Origin: Pseudomonadota bacterium
Lineage (GTDB): Bacteria > Desulfobacterota > Desulfobacteria > Desulfobacterales > Desulfolunaceae
DNA length: 33,234 nt
Direction: 5' to 3'
NCBI GenBank assembly: GCA_018818835.1
Contig: JAHIRD010000043.1
Coordinates: forward strand, 1 to 33,234
The translations under genes and the position numbers were made by a program. Below the pieces are notes generated by a model. It was not told the origin of the DNA. It was given only the letters and a program-made list of their open reading frames with translations, and did not search any database. Of this stretch, positions 24,772 to 33,177 are shown one piece after another; the stretch's first letter is position 1; every line of letters starts with the position of its first letter.

Positions 24772-26133
24772 TCAGACCAGCAGGGTGGTGGCAATGCTCA
24801 GGTAGAAAAAAACACTGATCACATCAATGGATGTTGATATAAAAGGCCCTGAAGCCACGGCCGGATCGATCTGAATCTTTCTGAAAACCATGGGCACCAG
24901 AGACCCCATCAATGCAGCAATGGACATGGAGCAAAACACTGAAAGGCCAACGGCAAGAGCCAAAAGACTTGCCGACATTTCATGATCGTATTTAAACCGT
25001 GCAACCCCCCCAAGAAGTCCGCCATAAATGACCCCGAGAATAAGCCCAATGGCCAGCTGTTTGGATACAACAGTCCAAATATCCCGAACATCCAGCCGTC
25101 CTGTGGCAAGGCCACGGACCACGATGGTGGAAGACTGGGCGCCCACGTTTCCGCCCATACCGGTAATGACGGGAATAAATGCGGCAAGGTATGCGAATTT
25201 AATCAACCCCCCCTCAAAATGGCTGATCACAAGGGAGGCCAGAATTCCTCCAAGACAACTTGCAAACAGCCAGGGCAGCCGTATTCTCGTGCTTCGGATA
25301 ATAGACTGGGTTTCAACAAAATCCTCTCCCACACCGGCCATTTTCAATATATCTTCCGTGGCTTCCCGCCTGAAAATATCGATAACATCATCCACGGTCA
25401 CTATACCCACCAATCGGTTCTGATCATCCACAACAGGAACAGCCAGAATATCATAACGGGCAACCAGTTTGGCCACCTCTTCCTGGTCCATATCCGTTCT
25501 CACAGAAAAAATGTCTGTGGCCATAAATTTTTTCAAAGGGGTATCAGGCTTGACCACCACCAACTGCCGAAGAGAAACAACCCCCAAAAGACGGTTAAAC
25601 TCATCCACCACGTAAAGATAAAATGGCATTTCAACATCGTGGTATTCTTTTTGAAGAGATTCAATGGCTTCCTTGGCCGTGACGATTTCCCGCAATGCGA
25701 TAAAATCAGGCACCATGATACCACCGGCTGTATCATCCTCATAACGCAAAAGGTCTTCAACTTCCTCCGAATCCTCGGTATTCATTTTTTCGAGAATTGA
25801 GGAGGCTCTTTCCTTGGGCAGTTTGCCGATCAAGTCGGCCACATCATCCGCAGGCATGTAGTTGAAAATTTCAACGCATTCGTCAATACTCAAATGCTCA
25901 ATAAATTCAAGGAATGTATACTCTTCAAGTTCGCTGATCAAAACCGATTTCTGCTCGATATCCTCAATCAGATCAAAAAGTTTCCTCTGGTTCTCAATGG
26001 GCAGGGATCTAAAAATAACCGAAAGGTCTGCTGCATGGGACTTGTTGACAATTTTTTTCAGGTGGGAGATGGCATCTCGTCTGAGAAGACGTTTGATGGT
26101 TTCACCTAGGATTTTGTTTCGGTCGTTTGTCAT
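24772..26133 (-). CDS. mgtE: Magnesium transporter MgtE
   Basis: MgtE is a homodimeric Mg2+ channel/transporter gated by cytosolic Mg2+. The 453 residues follow the family layout: an N-terminal helical domain (about 10-130, with the PADDVADLIGKLP-type repeats), two CBS domains (about 137-255), a connecting helix, and five membrane helices in the last 170 residues. The pore motif PVITGMGGNVGAQSS (about residues 321-335) is present, as is the first-helix IRLPWLFASCLGGI. AGGTG lies about six bases before the ATG. A 182-base spacer separates it from rodZ and carries a small open frame and an inverted repeat. No M-box riboswitch was recognised there, so Mg2+ control is more likely through the protein's own CBS/N domains. 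Confidence 0.96.
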   Translation of the reverse strand: MTNDRNKILGETIKRLLRRDAISHLKKIVNKSHAADLSVIFRSLPIENQRKLFDLIEDIEQKSVLISELEEYTFLEFIEHLSIDECVEIFNYMPADDVADLIGKLPKERASSILEKMNTEDSEEVEDLLRYEDDTAGGIMVPDFIALREIVTAKEAIESLQKEYHDVEMPFYLYVVDEFNRLLGVVSLRQLVVVKPDTPLKKFMATDIFSVRTDMDQEEVAKLVARYDILAVPVVDDQNRLVGIVTVDDVIDIFRREATEDILKMAGVGEDFVETQSIIRSTRIRLPWLFASCLGGILASLVISHFEGGLIKFAYLAAFIPVITGMGGNVGAQSSTIVVRGLATGRLDVRDIWTVVSKQLAIGLILGVIYGGLLGGVARFKYDHEMSASLLALAVGLSVFCSMSIAALMGSLVPMVFRKIQIDPAVASGPFISTSIDVISVFFYLSIATTLLV

Positions 26134-26195
26134 TCACACACCTACTGCTTTCACAAAAGGGTTTTTGGGAAAACAAGAGGCTGCTTCAAAACATC

Positions 26196-26283
26196 CGGAT
26201 CGAAACTATCAGAACGCTTTGGAACCTCCTCTTTGCTTTAACATCATAAATCTTAAAAGGTACGGCGGCATAATACCGATCCG
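26196..26283 (-). promoter_or_regulatory. Spacer with inverted repeat and 20-codon open frame upstream of mgtE
   Basis: CGGATCG and CGATCCG (26277-26283 and 26196-26202) form a perfect 7-bp inverted repeat. Between them runs an open frame of 20 codons on the minus strand, 26271-26209 (begins MPPYLLRFMM, ends GGSKAF). An AGAGGAGG lies inside that frame with no start codon at usable distance after it. The spacer could be a regulatory leader or an interspersed repeat; coding is unproven. Confidence 0.3.
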
Positions 26284-26315
26284 AGGGTCTGGGTCCATAC
26301 GCTTTTGTTCAATCC

Positions 26316-27074
26316 TCAGGGTAGTTGAATGGTTGCTGTCTGACCGCACTTCCCAGGCACAGTCACAGGGTTATTGTTCAAAAACAATGTCACACCACAG
26401 GTGTTGTCAATCAGAATATTATACAGACTTTTTGCCTTGAGTTCAAGATGGTCTTCGGGCTTGAGCACATACTCCTCCGGAATCCCGCCATCAGCACTGA
26501 TCTTAAGGGTGGTATCCTCCACACAGACCACTTCCAGATGAAGGCCATCCACGAGGGCAGGGAGTTCTTCCTGGATTACAGTCGGTGCCTGATCCGTAAC
26601 GAGGCTGTCTGTGATATCTTCTGAAACAAGATTCGTATCCGTATCGTTCAAAGGCTCTTTTTTCAGACTGGTAAATGTTAAATAACCAACCAGAGACAAA
26701 ATAAGAATGGCTACGACTAAAACCATTCTAAGGGAAAATCCTGATCCTGAATCCTGGGCATCCCGTTTGGATGTCATAGGATGTTCCTCTTTGTATACAG
26801 CCTTTTTATAACGATCGAGCACATCGTAAGGATCAACACCCACGGCTTCGGCATAAGCTTTTAAAAACCCTTTGAGAAAAACATCTTCCGGCAGATTCGC
26901 GCGGTTTTCTGCCTCAATTTGCTGGATTACGAATTTTGATATTCGTGTGTAATCCATGATATCTTCAATGCTCAAGCCTTTTTCAAGTCTGACGTTTTTC
27001 AGATATGATCCAAATGACATCTGTGAATGATTAACAATGGGTTCTGCTATTTCCGAGTTTTCCATAATTTCCAT
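26316..27074 (-). CDS. rodZ: RodZ-like cytoskeletal/HTH membrane protein
   Basis: RodZ links MreB to the cell-wall elongation machinery. The 252 residues show an Xre-type helix-turn-helix domain (about 20-85, SFGSYLKNVRLEKGLSIEDI, with FLKGFLKAYAEAVGVDP), a basic stretch, one membrane helix (about 116-135), an acidic periplasmic linker and a C-terminal DUF4115-type beta domain (about 175-252) ending in PVTVPGKCGQTATIQLP. This is the complete RodZ architecture, somewhat shorter than E. coli RodZ (337). The ATG at 27074 has CAGGTAAG upstream; ATG 27065 is an alternative. It lies 12 bases behind the SurA-like gene, so it is probably in the same transcript. It may be a transcription-factor-like variant, but the membrane helix and C-terminal domain argue for RodZ. 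Confidence 0.85.
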   Translation of the reverse strand: MEIMENSEIAEPIVNHSQMSFGSYLKNVRLEKGLSIEDIMDYTRISKFVIQQIEAENRANLPEDVFLKGFLKAYAEAVGVDPYDVLDRYKKAVYKEEHPMTSKRDAQDSGSGFSLRMVLVVAILILSLVGYLTFTSLKKEPLNDTDTNLVSEDITDSLVTDQAPTVIQEELPALVDGLHLEVVCVEDTTLKISADGGIPEEYVLKPEDHLELKAKSLYNILIDNTCGVTLFLNNNPVTVPGKCGQTATIQLP

Positions 27075-27086
27075 ATGCTTACCTGT

Positions 27087-27758
27087 TTACTGAATGATCT
27101 TTATTTGGGCTTGTTCACGCAGATCGGAAATCCATTTGCTGAATTTTTCATCTGCCTGGGTCTGATAGAGTTTATCCATAATCAGAGGAGATACTTCTTC
27201 ACGGGTTTTGCCATTGAATTCGTCTTTGTGACGTGTGTAATATTCATCAATCTCCTCTTTGGTAATAACGATTTTGGACTTGATCTCATACTGAATTAAT
27301 TTATTTCTTAATAGGAGGCTTTTAATTTCCTTGCGGTATTGTCCAAGTTCAACACCTTCGGCTTCAAGCATCCGCCTCAAGTCTTCCTGGGTAAATGAAT
27401 TCGTCTGTTTGATTCTCTCGATGTACCCATCAATCTCTTCATCGCTCACTTGAATCTGCGCCTTTTTCATCTCCTGCTCAGTGATTTCCTGATCAATCAA
27501 CTGCTGGATAAGATTATTTCTAACCTTAAATCGGATCTCTATTTCTTTTTCCAGGGGATAATTTTTTTCCCGGATCTTGATATCAAATGGTTTGAACGCT
27601 TCATTCAGCATACTGTAAGTGATCAGCTCATCATTGACGATGGCCACAATACGATCAACCACCTCCATATCAACAGAATATGACATGGACGGGTATGCCG
27701 TAAAAAACAAAAAAACCAGAATCAGAATTACGGAAGAATGTTTCACTTGGTTTTTCAT
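27087..27758 (-). CDS. SurA N-terminal-domain periplasmic chaperone without parvulin domain
   Basis: From the chosen ATG this is a 223-residue exported protein. Residues 1-28 form a signal peptide (KNQVKHSSVILILVFLFF, then a small-residue cleavage region near SMSYS). The mature part begins VDRIVAIVNDELITYSMLNE, the hallmark of the SurA N-domain, continues with the helical chaperone region, and ends with the short helix expected after a parvulin insert (LIMDKLYQTQADEKFSKWISDL), but the roughly 100-residue parvulin domain is absent. It should hold outer-membrane proteins in the periplasm but not isomerise proline. ATG 27758 gives the cleanest signal peptide; ATG 27794 is possible. It lies between another SurA-like gene and rodZ, 12 bases from the latter. 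Confidence 0.85.
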   Translation of the reverse strand: MKNQVKHSSVILILVFLFFTAYPSMSYSVDMEVVDRIVAIVNDELITYSMLNEAFKPFDIKIREKNYPLEKEIEIRFKVRNNLIQQLIDQEITEQEMKKAQIQVSDEEIDGYIERIKQTNSFTQEDLRRMLEAEGVELGQYRKEIKSLLLRNKLIQYEIKSKIVITKEEIDEYYTRHKDEFNGKTREEVSPLIMDKLYQTQADEKFSKWISDLREQAQIKIIQ

Positions 27759-27841
27759 TTTCTTCAAACCAAACTCTTTTTGAATATTTTTCATAATAAC
27801 ACGATAACCCAAATCTTCTTTAAACGATGAATGATAACGAA

Positions 27842-28531
27842 TTAAGAACCAAGTATCTTTTCCCATATTTTCTGATTAACTTCAATCGAATAATCCGCCT
27901 TCTTCTGATCTATCCACGTCTGATATGCTCCTTGTTTCTTTTCCATTCTCATCCTCTTGATAATCCGGTCGTAGACATCACCTTCATCCTGTTCCTCATC
28001 AAATTCGGATTCGATGTCCTTGGCATTTTTTTCATAATATTCTTTCATGTTTTCGGGACTTATGGATATTTTGGAATCAAACTCGGCATCCTGGACCTTT
28101 TGCATCAACAATCTGTTTCTGAGCCTCGTTTCCCATAAGTGATTGGTTATGGCATTTTCAAGAAGCATTTCCTCGAACACCCCTTCGGGATAGTCTTTTT
28201 TGATATCATCCAAAGCGGTCTTGAATTCTTCATCAGAGATTTTAATATTTTTCTCTTGGGCAATCTTCATGATCACCAGTTCTTCAATCATCTGGGAAAG
28301 AAGCCGGGTCTTGATGGTCGTAAATGATTCTTTCTCAACAATCACGCTGTGGGGATAGGCAGTCTTGGTGACTTCAAGGGCATTCATATAATCACCCACC
28401 GTAATCACCGTCGACCCCGACGTGATCAGGGGTTCATTTTCAAACAGTTGAATATCATCATGACATGCTGTAAAAAGAACAAGCAAAATCACAAAAGACA
28501 GGGTAACCGGATAAAGATGCATTTTTTTCAT
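27842..28531 (-). CDS. SurA-like lipoprotein chaperone without parvulin domain
   Basis: The 229-residue product starts with a lipoprotein signal: MKKMHLYPVTLSFVILLVLF, then TAC with Cys23 as the lipobox cysteine. The mature protein has ITVGDYMNALEVTK and LSQMIEELVIMKIAQEKNIKISDEEFKTAL, matching SurA/PpiC N-domain helices, and a C-terminal helix NPENMKEYYEKNAKDI to the end, without a parvulin domain. It is likely anchored in a membrane facing the periplasm, and its role as a chaperone is inferred. ATG 28531 has AAGGA seven bases upstream; the longer in-frame start at 28570 would spoil the signal peptide. It follows mfd by 63 bases and is followed by a second SurA-like gene, suggesting a paired function. 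Confidence 0.85.
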   Translation of the reverse strand: MKKMHLYPVTLSFVILLVLFTACHDDIQLFENEPLITSGSTVITVGDYMNALEVTKTAYPHSVIVEKESFTTIKTRLLSQMIEELVIMKIAQEKNIKISDEEFKTALDDIKKDYPEGVFEEMLLENAITNHLWETRLRNRLLMQKVQDAEFDSKISISPENMKEYYEKNAKDIESEFDEEQDEGDVYDRIIKRMRMEKKQGAYQTWIDQKKADYSIEVNQKIWEKILGS

Positions 28532-28594
28532 TTTATTTTCCTTAAAATTATTTATCCACACATGGGACATCTCTTTTACCGGAAATAAAGACCA

Positions 28595-31500
28595 TCAGCC
28601 GTTAACATGTTGGGCGATTTCTTTCAAGATCTTTTTGGATTGAGCCACCAGCATCGTCGGTCTTCCCTTGGAAAGTTTCACCTTTAAAATACCTGCAGGG
28701 CTGAGTTCAAATCTCTCCGGTTCCGGTGTAATCAGATCAATGATCCCATGGGGGGTTTTCTGATGAATGGCTGAAAAATAAACAATCAACTGTTGTCCTG
28801 AAATATCCAAACGTTTGACCCCAGCCTTGATTGCCATAATTTTCAGCATAATTTTTAACAAAATATTCTGTGCTTCATCAGGCATATCACCATAGCGGTC
28901 CAGGAGTTCCTCCTTGATTTCTGTCAGGTCCTTAAGCTCTTTAAACCCGGCAAGGCGTCTGTAAATTGTCAGTCTCTGGTCAATGGCCGGAATATAATTC
29001 TCAGGGAAAAACGCTGACAGGCTCACATTAATTTCGGGTTCCAGTTCTTCAGTGGCGGGCTCGCCCTTGATATCCGATATGGCGTTTTCCATCAGTTTCA
29101 AAAACATTTCATAACCCACAGCCGCAATATGCCCGGATTGTGACGACCCCAATGCCGCACCACCGCCCCTTATCTGAAGATCACTCATGGCAATCTGGAA
29201 GCCTGCTCCAAGATCACTGTGTTCCATGAGAACCCTCATGCGTTTCCGGGCATCGCGGGAGACTGTACTTTCCTCGGGGATAAACAGATAGGCAAAGGCC
29301 TGTTCATCACTTCGCCCAATTCGGCCCCGCAGCTGATACAACTGTGCCAGCCCAAACCGATCCGCCCTGTTGATAAACATGGTATTGGCCGATGAAATAT
29401 CCAATCCTGATTCAATAATGGTGGTGCAGACCAGCATGTCGACCTCACGATTGACAAATGCCATCATCACGTTCTCAAGTTCCGATTCTTTCATCTGACC
29501 ATGGGCAATGGCGGTTTTCACCTCCGGCACCAGGGATTTCAGATGGTCATTGATTCTCCCAATAGACGAGATATTGTTATGAACAAAAAAAATCTGGCCC
29601 TTGCGACTCAACTCCTTGCGGATGGCTTCACTGACGATCATATCATCAAACTCCGCCACATAGGTCACGATGGCCTGTCTCTGCTCCGGAGGCGTAGAAA
29701 TAATACTGATATCCCTGATCCCTGCCATGGACATATGAAGGGTCCTGGGAATCGGGGTTGCCGTCAAGGTCAAAACATCCACGGTACTTCTTATTTTTTT
29801 CAACTTTTCCTTGTGTTTAACACCAAATCGTTGTTCCTCATCAATAACCACCAGCCCAAGGTCCTTAAATGCAATATCCTCGGACAAAAGTCGGTGGGTA
29901 CCGATCACCACATCCACATTTCCCTGTGCAAGAGCCTTGATGATTTCGATCTGTTTAGAACGACTTTTAAACCGACTGAGACTTTCAACCCGGACAGGGT
30001 AACGCTGGAACCGATCTGAAAATGATTTCAGATGCTGCTCTGCAAGGATGGTTGTGGGGACAAGCACAGCGACCTGACGCCCATCATTCACCGCCTTGAA
30101 TGCGGCTCTCAAGGCCACTTCTGTTTTACCATAGCCCACATCTCCACAAACCAGCCGGTCCATGGGCTTTGTGTCTTCCATATCATTTATAACTTCATCA
30201 ATGGCTTCGATCTGACCCGGCGTCTCTTCATATTCAAAGCCGGTTTCAAAGTCCTTGAAATAACTGTCGGCGGCTGAAAATGCAAACCCCTTCCGTACCT
30301 TTCTCTCAGCGTAAAGTTTCAGCAGCTCTCCGGCCATTTTTTCGACTTCTTTCTTTGCCTTTTCCTTGACCTTGTCCCAGGATTTATTTCCCATTTTATC
30401 AAGTACAGGCTGAAATCCCTCAACGCCTATATATTTCTGAATAATCCCCATACGCTCAACCGGAAGGTATAATTTATCATCATCCCGGTAAACAATATGA
30501 AGAAAATCATTGGTGACCCCATTTAAACAAATTTTTTCAAGGCCCACATACCGTCCGATTCCATGATCGGAATGGACCACGGAATCCCCTTCTTTCAATT
30601 CACTGAACGTAAAAAGCTCCTTGCCTTTCAGACGGGACGAAGGGCTTCGGGTGATGCGTCTTTTCACTCCAAAAATTTCATCTTCGGTAATCACTGCAAG
30701 CTGTTTGCCTGGCCAGACAAATCCTGACGACAACAGACCGATACAGATAAATACCTGCCCTTGATTTCGGGCCAAATCCGGAAGATGTTCAAGCACCACA
30801 GGGTCCAGGCCATAAGGAGCCAGAAGCTGTTTCAACCGTCCTGCTTGTGACCGGGTACTGCATACGATCAAGGTGACTAAAGCATTATTTTTCTTGTCTT
30901 CAATCCACCGAACCAAAGGAAAAAGAGAATTTTCCTGAGTATTCCTTGTCAGCAGCTCTGCTGAAACCACCGTATTTTGATCAATAGTGAAATGAACGGC
31001 ATGCCGTTTGTCGTGTTCTTCCGACGCGGATTGCACTGATAATTCCTTGAACATTATTTTTCGACAAGGCCTTAAACGCTCTTCAATATCACCCCAGTTC
31101 AGATAAAGTTCATCGGGGTGGACGCAAAGTTTCTTTTCATGTAAAGCGTTCTCATAATTTTGTTGCGCTTTCTCTCGGAACAAATCAACCTGGTTTTGAA
31201 TGTCCCCTAAGTCTGCCATGACAAACACAGCGTCATCAGGAATATAATTAAAAAAACAATCGGTGCTTGAATACACAAGTGGAAGAAGATTCTCCACTTC
31301 CGAGGCACCGATCTCACCTTTGATACGATCCACAATATGACGTATTTTTGAAACGGGCACTCCTGTAAGGGCACTCTGCTTGCGAACCCTCTTAATAATT
31401 TCATCGAAATGTGACGGATCAATAATGGATTCTTTGGCAGGAACTATCAACGCTTCAGTCAAAGAATCGATTTTTTTCTGGGTACTGACAGAAAAAAACC

Positions 31501-32110
31501 GTAAAGATTCAACCATATCCCCGAATAATTCAATTCGGACGGGATTTGAATACATGGGAGAAAAAAAATCGACGATACCCCCTCGAATGGAAAAGTCTCC
31601 TGGTTCTTCAACAATGGTCGTCCGTGTATATCCCCCTGAAATAAATTTTGACACCAACTGGTTCAAATCAATCTCTTCATTGATCATCACAATATCGGTG
31701 TAAGCAACCAGCTCTTTTTTGGGAATGATTCTTTGCATCAATGCTTCAGGGGTTGTAATCAAAAAACCACGGGCCTGATCCGAAGAAAGCAGGCTTAAAA
31801 TACGAAGTCTCTGGGATGCTGTATCTGTATGATACGATAATGATTTAAAGGGAAGAATATTGTAAGGGGGAAAATACTCCCACGGAATATGGTTTTTATC
31901 ACCAAAAAAAACAAGATCCTGGGCCATTTTCTCGGCATCTTTTCGTGTTGGCATGACAATAACACATAAAGATTGACGTTCTTTATGGACATGATTCAAA
32001 ATCAGACCACGTTCAGAACCCTTCACACGGCTGATAATAAGTTCCGAGCCACGATTGACAAGATTGTCAGAAATCCCATCAAAGGAATCATTCATTACGT
32101 CTACACCCAT
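28595..32110 (-). CDS. mfd: Transcription-repair coupling factor Mfd
   Basis: Mfd removes RNA polymerase stalled at DNA lesions and recruits UvrA. At about 1171 residues it has the usual full length (E. coli 1148). In order: a UvrB-like N-terminal part, the RNA-polymerase interaction domain (ELKEGDSVVHSDHGIGRYVG), the SF2 translocase with Walker A CGDVGYGKTEVALRAAF and DEEQ box IDEEQRFGVKHKEKL, TATPIPRTLHMSM, a helicase motif containing QLRGRIGRS, and a C-terminal domain (FPENYIPAIDQRLTIYRRLA). The ATG at 32110 has GGAAG about ten bases upstream. The TTG at 32116 and ATG at 32095 are possible alternatives. A strong promoter stands 50 bases upstream. mfd is first in the long minus-strand gene run. 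Confidence 0.97.
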   Translation of the reverse strand: MGVDVMNDSFDGISDNLVNRGSELIISRVKGSERGLILNHVHKERQSLCVIVMPTRKDAEKMAQDLVFFGDKNHIPWEYFPPYNILPFKSLSYHTDTASQRLRILSLLSSDQARGFLITTPEALMQRIIPKKELVAYTDIVMINEEIDLNQLVSKFISGGYTRTTIVEEPGDFSIRGGIVDFFSPMYSNPVRIELFGDMVESLRFFSVSTQKKIDSLTEALIVPAKESIIDPSHFDEIIKRVRKQSALTGVPVSKIRHIVDRIKGEIGASEVENLLPLVYSSTDCFFNYIPDDAVFVMADLGDIQNQVDLFREKAQQNYENALHEKKLCVHPDELYLNWGDIEERLRPCRKIMFKELSVQSASEEHDKRHAVHFTIDQNTVVSAELLTRNTQENSLFPLVRWIEDKKNNALVTLIVCSTRSQAGRLKQLLAPYGLDPVVLEHLPDLARNQGQVFICIGLLSSGFVWPGKQLAVITEDEIFGVKRRITRSPSSRLKGKELFTFSELKEGDSVVHSDHGIGRYVGLEKICLNGVTNDFLHIVYRDDDKLYLPVERMGIIQKYIGVEGFQPVLDKMGNKSWDKVKEKAKKEVEKMAGELLKLYAERKVRKGFAFSAADSYFKDFETGFEYEETPGQIEAIDEVINDMEDTKPMDRLVCGDVGYGKTEVALRAAFKAVNDGRQVAVLVPTTILAEQHLKSFSDRFQRYPVRVESLSRFKSRSKQIEIIKALAQGNVDVVIGTHRLLSEDIAFKDLGLVVIDEEQRFGVKHKEKLKKIRSTVDVLTLTATPIPRTLHMSMAGIRDISIISTPPEQRQAIVTYVAEFDDMIVSEAIRKELSRKGQIFFVHNNISSIGRINDHLKSLVPEVKTAIAHGQMKESELENVMMAFVNREVDMLVCTTIIESGLDISSANTMFINRADRFGLAQLYQLRGRIGRSDEQAFAYLFIPEESTVSRDARKRMRVLMEHSDLGAGFQIAMSDLQIRGGGAALGSSQSGHIAAVGYEMFLKLMENAISDIKGEPATEELEPEINVSLSAFFPENYIPAIDQRLTIYRRLAGFKELKDLTEIKEELLDRYGDMPDEAQNILLKIMLKIMAIKAGVKRLDISGQQLIVYFSAIHQKTPHGIIDLITPEPERFELSPAGILKVKLSKGRPTMLVAQSKKILKEIAQHVNG

Positions 32111-32167
32111 ATTCAAATGTCTTCCATATATTTTGTGTCTTTCGTCCCTTTAAATTTAAATTCAATT

Positions 32168-32196
32168 ATCATAGTGGATTCATGCCTTTTTTTCAA
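32168..32196 (-). promoter_or_regulatory. Sigma-70 promoter for mfd
   Basis: On the minus strand TTGAAA (32196-32191), 17 bases, then TATGAT (32173-32168): near-consensus boxes at ideal spacing. The predicted start near 32161 gives a leader of about 50 bases before the ATG at 32110. Confidence 0.7.
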
Positions 32197-32267
32197 AACA
32201 ATTCCCTGGGAAAAATGATTACAACACTGGAAGATTTTAAACTATGGAATAATAAGGTGGGATAAAA

Positions 32268-32400
32268 ACAGACTGCGCTTTATCCCCGGCTTTGATTTAT
32301 TCAGAATGTGTGGGATGTGAAACGTATGGAATAATTTTCTTACAGGCTTTGTCTAAAGTTTCTGAATAGCTTCGCCGGCCGGGAATAAAGCGCAGTCTGT
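32268..32400. repeat. Interrupted palindrome of 133 bases
   Basis: Arms at 32268-32290 and 32378-32400 are 22/23 complementary. A second perfect pair, TATTCAGAA (32298-32306) with TTCTGAATA (32360-32368), lies just inside, separated from the outer arms by 7 and 9 bases. The remaining loop is 53 bases. This looks like a small inverted-repeat element or a hairpin-forming remnant; no transposase is nearby. Confidence 0.8.
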
Positions 32401-32671
32401 CTTTAATTATATCAATGGATTGAAAATTTATTTGTTTATTGATTATACGAATACGGGAACGTAATCGCTTTAGACAGGATACATAAAATCTAAACAACAA
32501 CATACCATTTCTTTTGGAGAACTCGTCACCAGAATTGTTATGATATTGCCGTTTTAAAAAAATCATTTTTATCCTGAAATAAGAAATGCCGTTAATTTGC
32601 AGTAAAACCGCAAAAATCATAAATTTTAAAAAAAATGAATACTTTTTAAAATTTATAACGATGACTAACAC
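32297..32671 (-). CDS. Doubtful hypothetical protein, 124 codons
   Basis: An open frame with an N-terminal hydrophobic helix (about 12-28) and a very basic, Ile/Lys/Arg-rich remainder. Its C-terminal third lies inside the interrupted palindrome. It shows no domain I recognise, lies in AT-rich noncoding-looking DNA, and has no clear ribosome-binding site. It is more likely chance than a gene. Confidence 0.15.
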   Translation of the reverse strand: MLVIVINFKKYSFFLKFMIFAVLLQINGISYFRIKMIFLKRQYHNNSGDEFSKRNGMLLFRFYVSCLKRLRSRIRIINKQINFQSIDIIKDRLRFIPGRRSYSETLDKACKKIIPYVSHPTHSE

Positions 32672-32966
32672 ATATGAACAACCCAGTTATAAAGGGAAAT
32701 CATACTTTGCGCCGCACCATAAACTGCACTATTTATCTCATCTCAGTATAAAGAAAATGTTGTAACCCACTGTGTATCAGTCACCCCCTTACCCCGGACC
32801 AATGCCACCATATTTCTGCAGGCTCTTCTCTTTTTTTTTATATATATGTGGATTCTTAAAAAAAATCAAACACGAAATATATTATTTTTACAAAAAGTCT
32901 ACCGTCTCTTGATTAAAAACCTCAGACACATTCACAAATAACAACTAAATTAAAACACTTACATTG

Positions 32967-33110
32967 TTCGTCCGTGCCAGTCCATGCTCGTCCGTGCCGT
33001 GTCTGTCAGAGCAGGTCCGTGCCAGTCCGTGCTCGTCCGTGCCGTGTTCGTCCGTGCATGTCCGTGCCAGTCCGTGCTCGTCCGTGCCGTGTTCGTGCTC
33101 GTCCGTGTTT
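32967..33110 (-). repeat. 45-bp tandem repeat beside the rRNA operon
   Basis: Three copies begin at 32971, 33016 and 33061 (plus-strand motif TCCGTGCCAGTCC), exactly 45 bases apart, and each is itself built from CCGTG- and CGTCC-like pieces. Copies 2 and 3 are near-identical; copy 1 differs in its right part. On the minus strand an open frame from a TTG at 33130 reads through it as a 15-residue repeat rich in TDEHG and LART. The TTG lies next to the terminator of the 5S gene, so translation is doubtful. Confidence 0.9.
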
Positions 33111-33134
33111 TTTTTGTTGCCCTTCCCCAAACAA

Positions 33135-33169
33135 AAAAACCCCCTGATTCAAAGAATCAGAGGGTTTTT
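33135..33169 (-). terminator. Rho-independent terminator of the rRNA operon
   Basis: On the minus strand a stem of GAATCAGGGGG and CCCTCTGATTC type (one G-U position) with a three-base loop is followed by T7. It begins about ten bases after the 5S rRNA 3' end. Confidence 0.9.
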
Positions 33170-33177
33170 AAAAAAGA

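Larger units (their letters stand above)
32117..33133. other. AT-rich spacer between mfd and an rRNA operon
   Basis: About 1.0 kb lacks any gene I can support. It contains the mfd promoter, an interrupted palindrome (32268-32400), a doubtful 124-codon open frame (32297-32671), long A/T runs around 32820-32900, and a 45-bp-period tandem repeat just after the rRNA terminator. Base composition differs sharply from the neighbouring coding DNA. Confidence 0.6.

Noticed and set aside
24982-25800. 272-codon plus-strand frame opposite mgtE
   Set aside because: Asn/His/Lys-rich antisense shadow of a well-supported MgtE gene.
26134-26315. M-box magnesium riboswitch before mgtE
   Set aside because: The spacer is too short and lacks the conserved M-box core; only a small frame and inverted repeat are seen.
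28532-28570. Longer start for the SurA-like lipoprotein
   Set aside because: The extra 13 residues would bury the lipoprotein signal, and AAGGA is placed for the ATG at 28531.
32945-33130. CRISPR array at the right end
   Set aside because: The 45-bp units are contiguous and nearly identical throughout, with no unique spacers and no cas genes.
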